Below are positions 7,942 to 14,026 of a DNA stretch of 18,721 nt, piece after piece. A program made the position numbers and the translations under genes. Under the pieces are notes generated by a model, which worked only from the letters and a program-made list of their open reading frames with translations, did not search any database and was not told the DNA's origin. The DNA lies in contig JAFZPS010000015.1 in the NCBI GenBank assembly GCA_017550205.1, positions 1 to 18,721 of the forward strand, read 5' to 3'. Source of the DNA: Bacilli bacterium (GTDB lineage: Bacteria; Bacillota_I; Bacilli_A; RF39; UBA660). The number at the start of each line of letters is the position of its first letter. Within the stretch, counting starts at the first letter, position 1.

Positions 7942-9580
7942 ATTTACTTAAATCATATTTAGTAGGATCATATGCTGTTTCTTTTGTTAATATTAGTTTC
8001 TTATATCCTTTATCTTCATTTTCAAGAATAAATCTTTCAGCAATATCCATAGTTCTTTTAACAGAATTATTAATAGTTCTCATACCTGTAGATGTACGCG
8101 TTTGTTTATCAAGTATAGCATCTATATATTCTTCATCTAAAACTAATTCAATTCCAAATTGCCTTTTATATCTATCACGTTTCTTAGTATATTCACTTAA
8201 TTTAGAATTTAATAAGATTTCTCTTTTAGTTTCTCTAGTTAATTCATCATATATAAGTACAGTAGTAATACGAGATAATTCTTCTTGAGTAAAATACTTT
8301 TTCTCAATTATTCTTTCTCTTACTTGTTCAGGTGTACCTAACATAGGAACAAACTTAGTAGCAGTTCCAAATCCCATTGGATTTTGTTTATCATTGATTC
8401 TATCAAATACTCCAGCATATATTTTATTAGTCATAGTAGAATCAAATACAAAACTATAACGATTATTATCTATAGGAAAACTTCCACCACCTGTAAAAGT
8501 AAGTAAAATATTTTTTACTGGAGCTTTAGTAGATAAATCACCAGCATCACTTAATTTATCAAATTCATCCAAGAACACTAAACCTCTTTGTGCTTTTTCA
8601 AGATTGCAACCAGCATTTTCATATAATGCTGTAGCCAAACTCTCAATACTTGTTCCTACAATACCCTCTGTATTCAAATTAGCTGCATTAAATTCAATCA
8701 TTGGTATATTCAAATAATTACAAGCAGCTCTAACTGTTTCAGTTTTACCAGTTCCTGTAGGTCCAACAAATAGAATAGACTCTACTGTTTCACCTTCAAT
8801 TGCTGTATGATTCATATATAATTTTTGAGCAAAAGTATCAATTTCACTCTCATGTCCAAAAATTCTTTCTTTTATATAATTTCTAAGTCCAATATAAGAT
8901 ATTTCTTTAGAACCATTAGATCCACTATTACTACTAATATCTTTTTTACCAGTACGAACTTTTTCCAATTCTTCAAAATCAATATCTCTAGTAGTTTCAT
9001 AGTAATTAACTTGATCACCAGTAATACTAACTCTAGTAATACCATTAGTATCTTTAAGTTTCTTTATTGCACCTAAATTATTTTGATATCTTGTTAACAT
9101 AAGCTTAATCTTTTTAAGGGTTTTACAATCAAGCATTTGTTTTACAGCTTTTTCATTTAAAACTACATTAGGAATAGAATTATCCATATAATATATACTA
9201 GAATCTTCTTCCTCTTTAAGCATATTTAAATTAATTAAATTTCTATAAGAGATACCTGCTTCATTAACATCTGTTGTATCAATAAATATAACTGTTTTTT
9301 TATAGTTTTCATAGAAATACTTACCAATGAAATCAGAATCATCACCATCATACTCAAATATTTCAGATAACTCATCATCACCATAAATCATATCAGCATA
9401 ATATTTACGTCTTCCATCTAGTTTATCTAAAAAGATTGGATACTCTTTTCCATTAACACATCTAAAACCATTTTCAATGTCTTCTCCTTTTAATAATCCT
9501 CTTGGTATTAACTCAAAAAAAGTATCATCTAATTGAAATATTTCATATTTAATTGCAAATTGACATTTCATTTTCTTCAT
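7940..9580 (-). CDS. ClpX-like AAA+ ATPase with an unrecognised N-terminal domain
   Basis: 546 residues. Residues 1 to about 225 match no domain I know and end in a Ser/Gly/Asn-rich linker; the ClpX zinc-binding domain is absent. Residues about 230-540 are a ClpX-type AAA+ module: IFGHESEIDTFA, Walker A GPTGTGKT (273-280), EKAQRGLVFLDEFDKL with Walker B (334-339), a MGFG tetrapeptide (402-405) where ClpX has the IGF loop that docks ClpP, SR near 437 as possible Arg finger, and TGMRTI with the sensor-2 Arg 501. The pore-1 loop, GYVG in ClpX, is GIVG (306-309), and the region holding the ClpX RKH loop is much shortened. It is probably an ATP-driven unfoldase or remodeller with its own substrates; a ClpP link is inference. 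The ATG at 9580 follows GGGTGG; the longer GTG start at 9589 lies in the ribosome site. Confidence 0.78.
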   Translation of the reverse strand: MKKMKCQFAIKYEIFQLDDTFFELIPRGLLKGEDIENGFRCVNGKEYPIFLDKLDGRRKYYADMIYGDDELSEIFEYDGDDSDFIGKYFYENYKKTVIFIDTTDVNEAGISYRNLINLNMLKEEEDSSIYYMDNSIPNVVLNEKAVKQMLDCKTLKKIKLMLTRYQNNLGAIKKLKDTNGITRVSITGDQVNYYETTRDIDFEELEKVRTGKKDISSNSGSNGSKEISYIGLRNYIKERIFGHESEIDTFAQKLYMNHTAIEGETVESILFVGPTGTGKTETVRAACNYLNIPMIEFNAANLNTEGIVGTSIESLATALYENAGCNLEKAQRGLVFLDEFDKLSDAGDLSTKAPVKNILLTFTGGGSFPIDNNRYSFVFDSTMTNKIYAGVFDRINDKQNPMGFGTATKFVPMLGTPEQVRERIIEKKYFTQEELSRITTVLIYDELTRETKREILLNSKLSEYTKKRDRYKRQFGIELVLDEEYIDAILDKQTRTSTGMRTINNSVKRTMDIAERFILENEDKGYKKLILTKETAYDPTKYDLSK

Positions 9581-9597
9581 ACGAACCACCCAAAATT

Positions 9598-9627
9598 ATT
9601 ATAATATTTATTCTATAGTAATGTAAA
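9598..9627 (-). promoter_or_regulatory. Promoter of the ClpX-like gene
   Basis: On the minus strand TTTACA (9622-9627), an 18-base spacer and TATAAT (9598-9603), close to the sigma-A consensus. It overlaps the T-rich tail of the preceding gene's terminator. Confidence 0.6.
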
Positions 9628-9653
9628 TAAAAAGAACTAAATTTCTAGTCCTT
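9627..9653 (-). terminator. Intrinsic terminator of the XRE-AAA-CYTH gene
   Basis: The stem AAGAACTA (9632-9639) / TAGTCCTT (9646-9653), 8 pairs with one G-U, has a 6-base loop and a U-rich tail on the minus strand. The stop codon (9637-9639) is in the second arm. Confidence 0.75.
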
Positions 9654-10977
9654 TTTTTATTTGTACTGCAAGTTCACTATTTCTATATCTTAAATCATCT
9701 GTTACTTCATCTATTGGTTTTATATATGGTGGAATATCAATCTTTTGATCTGAACTAATTAATTCTATTTCTAGTATAGCCTTATCTTTCCAGAAAGGAT
9801 ATATATCTATTTCAAAGTATTGATTATTGTAAGATAAGCAATATCTATCTTTTACAATTTGTCCTTTTTCAGGATCTGCATTTAATAATTCACGAACATA
9901 TTCATCTTGAGTTATTACTCGTTCTATTTCTATTCTCTTAATAGGTGAAATTTCAATCTTCTTAGTCTTAGAATAAGTGAAACCATCTGTTCCTCCACGT
10001 TGTCTAATTCTAACTTCTTCTTTTTCATTATCACTCTTCAAATATGTTTGTACTATTTGTACTTTTTCACAGTTAGGTAAGCTTTCTAAATATTCCAAAT
10101 CAGGCATTTCTATTAAGAATTTTCTTTCTATTTCATATGGATAAGGTTCTCCTAATACACTAGCTATTTCTCTTAATAATCTTCTTAGTTTTTCTTGAAA
10201 ATCAGATGAGTTATCTATTATTCTAAAGTGTGGGTGTCCTGTCCAACTAGCAATTAATTTATCATCTAAAATAGCTGCATCTTCTATAGATTCTTTTCTT
10301 GCTTTGTTATTATCTAGAGTATAGAATTTTTCAGCTCCTTTAGCAGCAGTTACTAGATTGAATACTGCATCATATGAATCTCTTAGTTTTACTTCACTTA
10401 ATTTTTTAGTTTTTAATATATATTCAAATTCTTTTTTACTCATATATGCTTTATTATCGATAATGCCTCTATCAAATACCATAAGTATTTTTTCATACTT
10501 CATTCTTTTTGCAGCTTCTTCATAAGCTTTTTCTTTAGCAAGTTGTAGATCAAATAATGCATTTTGAAAATCAAGATTTGTACAACCCTCATCAGGTATT
10601 ACCCCACTTGTTATTAATTCAGTAGCAGTTTCTGGTACAAATATTACTTTATATCCATACTTTTGAAAGTGGCCTTGTATCCAACTCATAGCAGTAGTTT
10701 TACCACCACAAGGCCCACCAGTAAGTACTATCTTAGTAATCTTTTGTTTTTTCTCCACTTCTTCTACTTCCTCATCCAAACTAATTAATTCATCCAAAGA
10801 AATACCAAATGTTTTAGATATTTTCTTTAAATTTACTATAGTAGGACGAGCTGTACCATTTTCCCATTTAGATACTGCTTTATCTGATACATCAAGTAAT
10901 AAAGCAAGATCTTCTTGAGTTAAGTTTTTCTTTTTTCTTAACTCATACAACTTATTTCCTAATTTGTAATCTCTCAT
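9637..10977 (-). CDS. Three-domain fusion: XRE DNA-binding, P-loop ATPase (AAA_28/NadR-like), CYTH triphosphate tunnel domain
   Basis: 446 residues. Residues 5-62 are a Cro/C1 helix-turn-helix (LRKKKNLTQEDLALLL, then DKAVSKWENG). After an acidic linker, residues 80-275 are a P-loop ATPase with GGPCGGKTT (87-95) and an MVFDRG strand (167-171) like a Walker B/lid region. Residues 280-440 are a CYTH domain: the signature ExExK is EIERK (282-286), with the usual basic strand EVRIRQR (321-327) and paired acidic strands EIDIY (389-393) and EIEL (403-406). CYTH proteins bind or hydrolyse triphosphates such as ATP, thiamine triphosphate or polyphosphate. A regulator that senses a phosphorylated metabolite is a reasonable inference; the ligand is unknown. 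The frame is open to an ATG at 10992, but its codons 2-4 contain the ribosome site TGGAGGG, so the ATG at 10977 is used. Confidence 0.85.
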   Translation of the reverse strand: MRDYKLGNKLYELRKKKNLTQEDLALLLDVSDKAVSKWENGTARPTIVNLKKISKTFGISLDELISLDEEVEEVEKKQKITKIVLTGGPCGGKTTAMSWIQGHFQKYGYKVIFVPETATELITSGVIPDEGCTNLDFQNALFDLQLAKEKAYEEAAKRMKYEKILMVFDRGIIDNKAYMSKKEFEYILKTKKLSEVKLRDSYDAVFNLVTAAKGAEKFYTLDNNKARKESIEDAAILDDKLIASWTGHPHFRIIDNSSDFQEKLRRLLREIASVLGEPYPYEIERKFLIEMPDLEYLESLPNCEKVQIVQTYLKSDNEKEEVRIRQRGGTDGFTYSKTKKIEISPIKRIEIERVITQDEYVRELLNADPEKGQIVKDRYCLSYNNQYFEIDIYPFWKDKAILEIELISSDQKIDIPPYIKPIDEVTDDLRYRNSELAVQIKKGLEI

Positions 10978-10997
10978 ATCTTCCCTCCACATCTATA

Positions 10998-11053
10998 TAG
11001 TACTACACTTTTTTAAAAAATTCTACTAAAAGTAGGTAAACCAATGGTAGAAC
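10998..11053. promoter_or_regulatory. Possible operator region upstream of the XRE-AAA-CYTH gene
   Basis: The short leader holds small palindromes sharing a CTAC/GTAG core: TAGTACTA (10998-11005), CTACTAAAAGTAG (11023-11035), and the wider pair TTCTAC (11021-11026) / GTAGAA (11047-11052). XRE proteins often bind such repeats upstream of their own gene. No strong promoter was found here, so this is tentative. Confidence 0.3.
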
Positions 11054-11063
11054 TTTTTGTCAT

Positions 11064-11092
11064 AAAAAAAAGACTATACACAAGTATAGCCT
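11064..11092 (-). terminator. Intrinsic terminator of the SDR gene
   Basis: The stem AGACTATAC (11071-11079) / GTATAGCCT (11084-11092), 9 pairs including one G-U, has loop ACAA and is followed on the minus strand by a T run. The stop codon 11074-11076 is in the second arm. Confidence 0.85.
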
Positions 11093-11832
11093 CCATCTAT
11101 TGGTAAAATTACTCCAGTTACGTAACTAGCTTCATCACTAGCTAAGAAAATTGCTCCTGCATTTAATTCTCCTTCTTTACCATATCTCTTCATTGGTACA
11201 TGAGAATCAGCAAATTTCTTAAACATTTCTGTATCAAGTACTGCTGTAGTAAGTTCAGTATAAAAATAACCTGGACAAATACAGTTTACTGTAATATTGT
11301 AAGGTGCTAATTCTGCTGCTGCTGCTCTAGTAAAGTTAACTACTGCTCCTTTTGATGAATGATATGCAATTGTAGGTATTTCAGTGTTTCCTACCATACC
11401 ATACATAGAAGCAATATTAATTACTCTACCATAATTATTCTTTTTCATAATATTTCCAAATGCTCTAGTCATTTTAAATACACTAGTTTCATCAGTAGCA
11501 ATAGTAAAGTCCCATTCTTCATCATTCATATCAAGTACACCTTTATCTTTACTACTTCCTGCACAATTTACTAATATATCTACTTTTCCAAATTCTTGTT
11601 CAGCTAACTTAGCTGCATTATCAATATCTTCTGTTAAAGTAACATCACATTTTATTGGAAGTACTTTAACTCCTAATCCTTCTAATTCACCTTTTAATTC
11701 TTCTAGTTTTTCTACACGTCTAGCAAGTATTACTAAATCAGCTCCAGCTTCTGCAAAACCTTTTGCCATTTGTTTTCCTAAACCACTAGAAGCTCCGCTA
11801 ATTACTGCAACTCTTCCTTTTAAATTAAACAT
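11074..11832 (-). CDS. Short-chain dehydrogenase/reductase, gluconate 5-dehydrogenase-like
   Basis: A cytoplasmic NAD(P)-dependent oxidoreductase of 252 residues, classical SDR length. The cofactor motif is GASSGLG (13-19). The NNAG motif appears as NCAG (89-92). The catalytic triad is Ser 142 (NIASMYG), Tyr 157 and Lys 161 (YHSSK). The C terminus GVILPIDGGYTCV and the N-terminal FNLKGRVAVISG resemble gluconate 5-dehydrogenase and related sugar-acid dehydrogenases, but substrate cannot be read reliably from an SDR sequence; FabG-like activity is the main alternative. AGGAGAG sits 5 bases before the ATG. It is a single-gene unit with its own promoter and terminator. Confidence 0.87.
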   Translation of the reverse strand: MFNLKGRVAVISGASSGLGKQMAKGFAEAGADLVILARRVEKLEELKGELEGLGVKVLPIKCDVTLTEDIDNAAKLAEQEFGKVDILVNCAGSSKDKGVLDMNDEEWDFTIATDETSVFKMTRAFGNIMKKNNYGRVINIASMYGMVGNTEIPTIAYHSSKGAVVNFTRAAAAELAPYNITVNCICPGYFYTELTTAVLDTEMFKKFADSHVPMKRYGKEGELNAGAIFLASDEASYVTGVILPIDGGYTCV

Positions 11833-11857
11833 ATAATCTCTCCTATCTTATATAAAG

Positions 11858-11866
11858 ATTATACCA
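11858..11866 (-). promoter_or_regulatory. Extended -10 promoter for the SDR gene
   Basis: TGGTATAAT on the minus strand, 25 bases before the ATG; no clear -35. Confidence 0.5.
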
Positions 11867-11930
11867 TAATTTAACTTATTTTTTATGTTTTTGACGCCTG
11901 CTTTACATATTTTTACCAAAAACTGGGTCC

Positions 11931-12164
11931 TTATCCTTTATCTTGCACAATATGAGTAACATCAGATCCAAATCTAACAGCATCTTCTGGGAATAAATAA
12001 AAAAAACTTACTTTCCTCTTTTAAAGTAGGAGAAATACTATTACGTTGATTATTAACTTTTCCAGCATGACGACGATATAAAGCATAAACAGCTTGATTA
12101 TAAATAGTTTCTAATCCTCTATGATCACAAATTTTTTTATATTAAATATATCATATACTTTCAT
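11931..12164 (-). pseudogene. Remnant of a small gene (about 77 residues) with two compensating frameshifts
   Basis: This is the only gene-like content in the 394-base gap 11833-12226. On the minus strand, GGGG (12172-12175) precedes an ATG at 12164 that opens MKVYDIFNIKKF. That frame then stops. A second frame continues as DHRGLETIYNQAVYALYRRH and on to FFLFI. Near a run of eight T (about 12000-12007) the first frame resumes as PEDAVRFGSDVTHIVQDKG and ends with TAA at 11931-11933. The total length is a multiple of three (234 bases), and both shifts lie at or near homopolymers (A7 and T8). I do not recognise the protein. It may be a decayed gene or an intact one carrying two single-base sequence errors. 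Around it (11880-11930 and 12180-12220) I see nothing coding. Confidence 0.5.
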
Positions 12165-12217
12165 AATACTACCCCTTTAAACGTCACATATTATACCATT
12201 TTTTCTATATTAGTTAA

Positions 12218-12245
12218 AATAAAAAACTAGTTTAAACTAGTTTTT
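12218..12245 (-). terminator. Intrinsic terminator of the DUF4097-like gene
   Basis: A perfect palindrome centred at 12233-12234 (arms AAAAACTAGTTT / AAACTAGTTTTT) with a T tract on the minus strand. The stop codon 12227-12229 lies in it. Confidence 0.8.
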
Positions 12246-12865
12246 CCTTTAAATAATATTTTTATATTACCATTTGATGTTTCAGCTTCGAACATATTCT
12301 TTTTTTGTAATATTTCTGGAGTCATAGTCTCATCACTATCTTTTGTACAATTTCCATTACATGTTTTCATCTTTGTATTATAATTAATTATTGACTCTAA
12401 GATTTCTACTTTAATACTACCATTTGATGTTTTAACATATGAATCAACTGAATTAATTCTTTTTAGTTTTATACTACCATTTGAACTTTTTGCCACTAAC
12501 TCTAATAATTCAAGATCAGAAACTGTCAAAGTTCCATTTACAGTCTTTGCTTTTAATTTTATAACAGTATTTTTTGGAACAATTACTTCTACACTACTTG
12601 ATTCTTCATTAATCATAGTAACTCCACATGAAATAAATACATTATTTCCAAAAATATTATATTGTCCTCCTTTATAAGAGTTTACTATATTTTTACTATT
12701 TTCTTTAACTAAAACATAATCATTTTCTTCTAATACTTCGAAGTCTCCTTCATATATAATAATTGGACTATCTACATCACCAGAATGTACATTTACATCA
12801 CTATTAAATGCCTCTATTTTATAAGATTTAATACTTTCTCTAACTACATATTTTTTTCTTTCCAT
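12227..12865 (-). CDS. DUF4097-like repeat protein (putative adhesin-type beta solenoid)
   Basis: 212 residues without signal peptide or membrane helix. The C-terminal half carries repeated [ST]-x-N-G-x-[IL] turns with NG at 110-111, 129-130, 148-149, 170-171 and 198-199, the first three exactly 19 residues apart (TVNGTLTV, SSNGSIKL, TSNGSIKV, TCNGNC, TSNGNIKI). This is the pattern of the DUF4097/DUF4098 family, short right-handed beta-helix proteins often found with PspC or membrane-stress genes. No such partner is next to it here. The function is unknown. AGGAGG four bases before the ATG is the strongest ribosome site in the window. A paired Cys (CNGNC, 169-173) interrupts the fourth turn. 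Confidence 0.72.
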   Translation of the reverse strand: MERKKYVVRESIKSYKIEAFNSDVNVHSGDVDSPIIIYEGDFEVLEENDYVLVKENSKNIVNSYKGGQYNIFGNNVFISCGVTMINEESSSVEVIVPKNTVIKLKAKTVNGTLTVSDLELLELVAKSSNGSIKLKRINSVDSYVKTSNGSIKVEILESIINYNTKMKTCNGNCTKDSDETMTPEILQKKNMFEAETSNGNIKILFKGKTSLN

Positions 12866-12886
12866 ATTTCCTCCTGAATGCTTTAT

Positions 12887-12895
12887 ATTATATCA
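12887..12895 (-). promoter_or_regulatory. Extended -10 promoter for the DUF4097-like gene
   Basis: TGATATAAT on the minus strand, about 21 bases before the ATG, with no clear -35. It lies just beyond the tRNA 3' end. Confidence 0.5.
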
Positions 12896-12922
12896 TAAAT
12901 ATTAAAAACAGCAATAAAAAAA

Positions 12923-12998
12923 TGGTGCCGATTAAAGGATTTGAACCTTTGACCTACGCGTTACGAGGGCGTTGCTCTACCAACTGAGCTAAATCGGC
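12923..12998 (-). tRNA. tRNA-Thr (anticodon CGU)
   Basis: A 76-base cloverleaf with encoded CCA. The acceptor GCCGATT/AATCGGC is fully paired. The D arm is GCTC-AGTTGGTA-GAGC and the T arm AAAGG-TTCAAAT-CCTTT. The anticodon loop CTCGTAA places CGT at 34-36 (plus strand 12963-12965), which reads ACG threonine codons. The innermost anticodon-stem pair (31-39) is a C-C mismatch; the other four pairs are good. A T-rich run follows the CCA on the minus strand. Confidence 0.93.
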
Positions 12999-13009
12999 AT
13001 CACAATTTT

Positions 13010-13018
13010 ATTATAACA
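13010..13018 (-). promoter_or_regulatory. Extended -10 promoter for tRNA-Thr
   Basis: TGTTATAAT on the minus strand, ending 11 bases before the tRNA 5' end. It is back to back with the promoter of the plus-strand phosphodiesterase gene. Confidence 0.55.
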
Positions 13019-13035
13019 CGATTAAAAATATATTG

Positions 13036-13057
13036 TATAATATTTATTAGAGGTGAT
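13036..13057 (+). promoter_or_regulatory. -10 box and ribosome site of the glycerophosphodiesterase gene
   Basis: TATAAT at 13036-13041 is followed by AGAGGTGAT at 13049-13057, just before the ATG at 13061, so the leader is about a dozen bases. The -35 is weak. It diverges from the tRNA-Thr promoter. Confidence 0.55.
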
Positions 13058-13060
13058 TTT

Positions 13061-13729
13061 ATGAAAATACCTAATAATAAGATTGCTCATAGAGGAATGT
13101 TCGATAATATTAAAATACCTGAGAATTCAATTGCTTCATTCAAAAGAGCTTTAAAATATAATTACTCAATAGAATTAGATATACAATTAACTAAAGATAA
13201 TATATTAGTAGTATTTCATGATTCTAATCTAAAAAGAATGACCGGAATTGATAAATTAATTGAAGATACTAATTATGAAGAAATAAAAACTTTAAAATTA
13301 CTAAATACTAAAGAATATATACCTACTCTAGATGAAGTATTAAATCTAATAGATAATAAAGTATTATTAGATATAGAAGTAAAGAAAACTAAAAGAATAA
13401 AAGAAATCACTAATATTTTAAAGAATAAATTATCTAATTATTCTAACTTTGTATTAAAATCATTTGATCCTAGAATAGTAAGAAGTCTAAAGAAAAATAT
13501 AAATACTGAAGTTGGATATTTAATAGATTATAAAAATAAAATATTATATAGTGATTTAATAATAAAATACTCTAAAGCAGATTTTCTCTCTATCAGTAAA
13601 AAACTATTGAAACTAAAGAAATTTCAAAAATTAAAAAAGAAATATCAACTACTTATTTGGACTATTAAAGATAAAGATGAAATCAAAGATGAAAATATAA
13701 TTTATATATGTAATAAATTGCCATATTAA
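13061..13729 (+). CDS. Glycerophosphodiester phosphodiesterase (GDPD family)
   Basis: Hydrolyses deacylated phospholipid headgroups (glycerophosphodiesters) to glycerol 3-phosphate and an alcohol, or a related polyol-phosphate bond. Landmarks of the TIM-barrel family are all present: AHRG with His 10 and Arg 11, PENS (20-23), IELDIQ with metal ligands Glu 38 and Asp 40, VFHD with the second catalytic His 53, and LDIEVKK with Glu 106. At 222 residues it is a compact version, lacking signal peptide and membrane segments, so it is probably cytoplasmic, feeding glycerol 3-phosphate to lipid synthesis or salvage. It is the only plus-strand gene in the right half and has its own terminator. Confidence 0.9.
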   Translation: MKIPNNKIAHRGMFDNIKIPENSIASFKRALKYNYSIELDIQLTKDNILVVFHDSNLKRMTGIDKLIEDTNYEEIKTLKLLNTKEYIPTLDEVLNLIDNKVLLDIEVKKTKRIKEITNILKNKLSNYSNFVLKSFDPRIVRSLKKNINTEVGYLIDYKNKILYSDLIIKYSKADFLSISKKLLKLKKFQKLKKKYQLLIWTIKDKDEIKDENIIYICNKLPY

Positions 13730-13741
13730 TATGGCTTTTTT
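13720..13741 (+). terminator. Intrinsic terminator of the glycerophosphodiesterase gene
   Basis: A perfect 16-base palindrome GCCATATTAATATGGC (13720-13735) is followed by six T. The TAA stop (13727-13729) sits at the hairpin tip and start of the second arm. Confidence 0.85.
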
Positions 13742-13749
13742 ATTGTAAT

Positions 13750-13772
13750 AAAAAAGAAGAATTATCTTCTTC
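13750..13772 (-). terminator. Intrinsic terminator of the 70-residue gene
   Basis: Stem GAAGAA (13756-13761) / TTCTTC (13767-13772) with a 5-base loop holding the stop codon, and a T tract on the minus strand. Confidence 0.75.
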
Positions 13773-13974
13773 TTTCACTTCTATAAGGTTGTTCTATAAC
13801 ATCATCTGCTATAGGTGCACCTGCATAATATATAATTTCTTTTACTACATTAAGAACTTTTATTATTTTCTCTGTTCTACTTCGTTTAGTACTGCACCCT
13901 GAATCTAAGAAACTAAGTCCACTATATTCAACATCTTCATCTTGTTGAACTAATCTAATATCACTATTTTTCAT
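13762..13974 (-). CDS. Hypothetical 70-residue protein
   Basis: I do not recognise the family. It is probably a real gene because it has a near-consensus promoter (13998-14026), a strong GGGGGG ribosome site (13979-13984) four bases before the ATG, and its own terminator. The product has a polar N terminus (MKNSDIRLVQQDEDVEYSGL), a short stretch with one Cys (DSGCSTKRSRTEK), a central helix-like segment (IIKVLNVVKEIIYYAG) and a basic tail ending RSERRR. There is no signal peptide. No function is proposed. Confidence 0.7.
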   Translation of the reverse strand: MKNSDIRLVQQDEDVEYSGLSFLDSGCSTKRSRTEKIIKVLNVVKEIIYYAGAPIADDVIEQPYRSERRR

Positions 13975-13997
13975 AGTACCCCCCGTTAATGGCTATA

Positions 13998-14026
13998 ATT
14001 ATACCATAAAACTGCTTATAAGTCAA
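13998..14026 (-). promoter_or_regulatory. Near-consensus promoter of the 70-residue gene
   Basis: On the minus strand TTGACT (14021-14026), a 17-base spacer ending TGG, and TATAAT (13998-14003). It combines a good -35 with an extended -10. It begins directly after the stop codon of the upstream 379-residue gene, which shows no terminator of its own. Confidence 0.75.

Noticed and set aside
8825..9076. Plus-strand open frame of 83 codons
   Set aside because: Antisense to the ClpX-like gene; a Ser/Ile/Phe-rich product typical of a shadow frame.
11359..11574. Plus-strand open frame of 71 codons
   Set aside because: Antisense to the catalytic region of the SDR gene, with no start signals.
11880..11930. 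Riboswitch or leader RNA in the gap upstream of the SDR gene
   Set aside because: No extended pairing or known motif was seen; the region is the tail of the small gene remnant.
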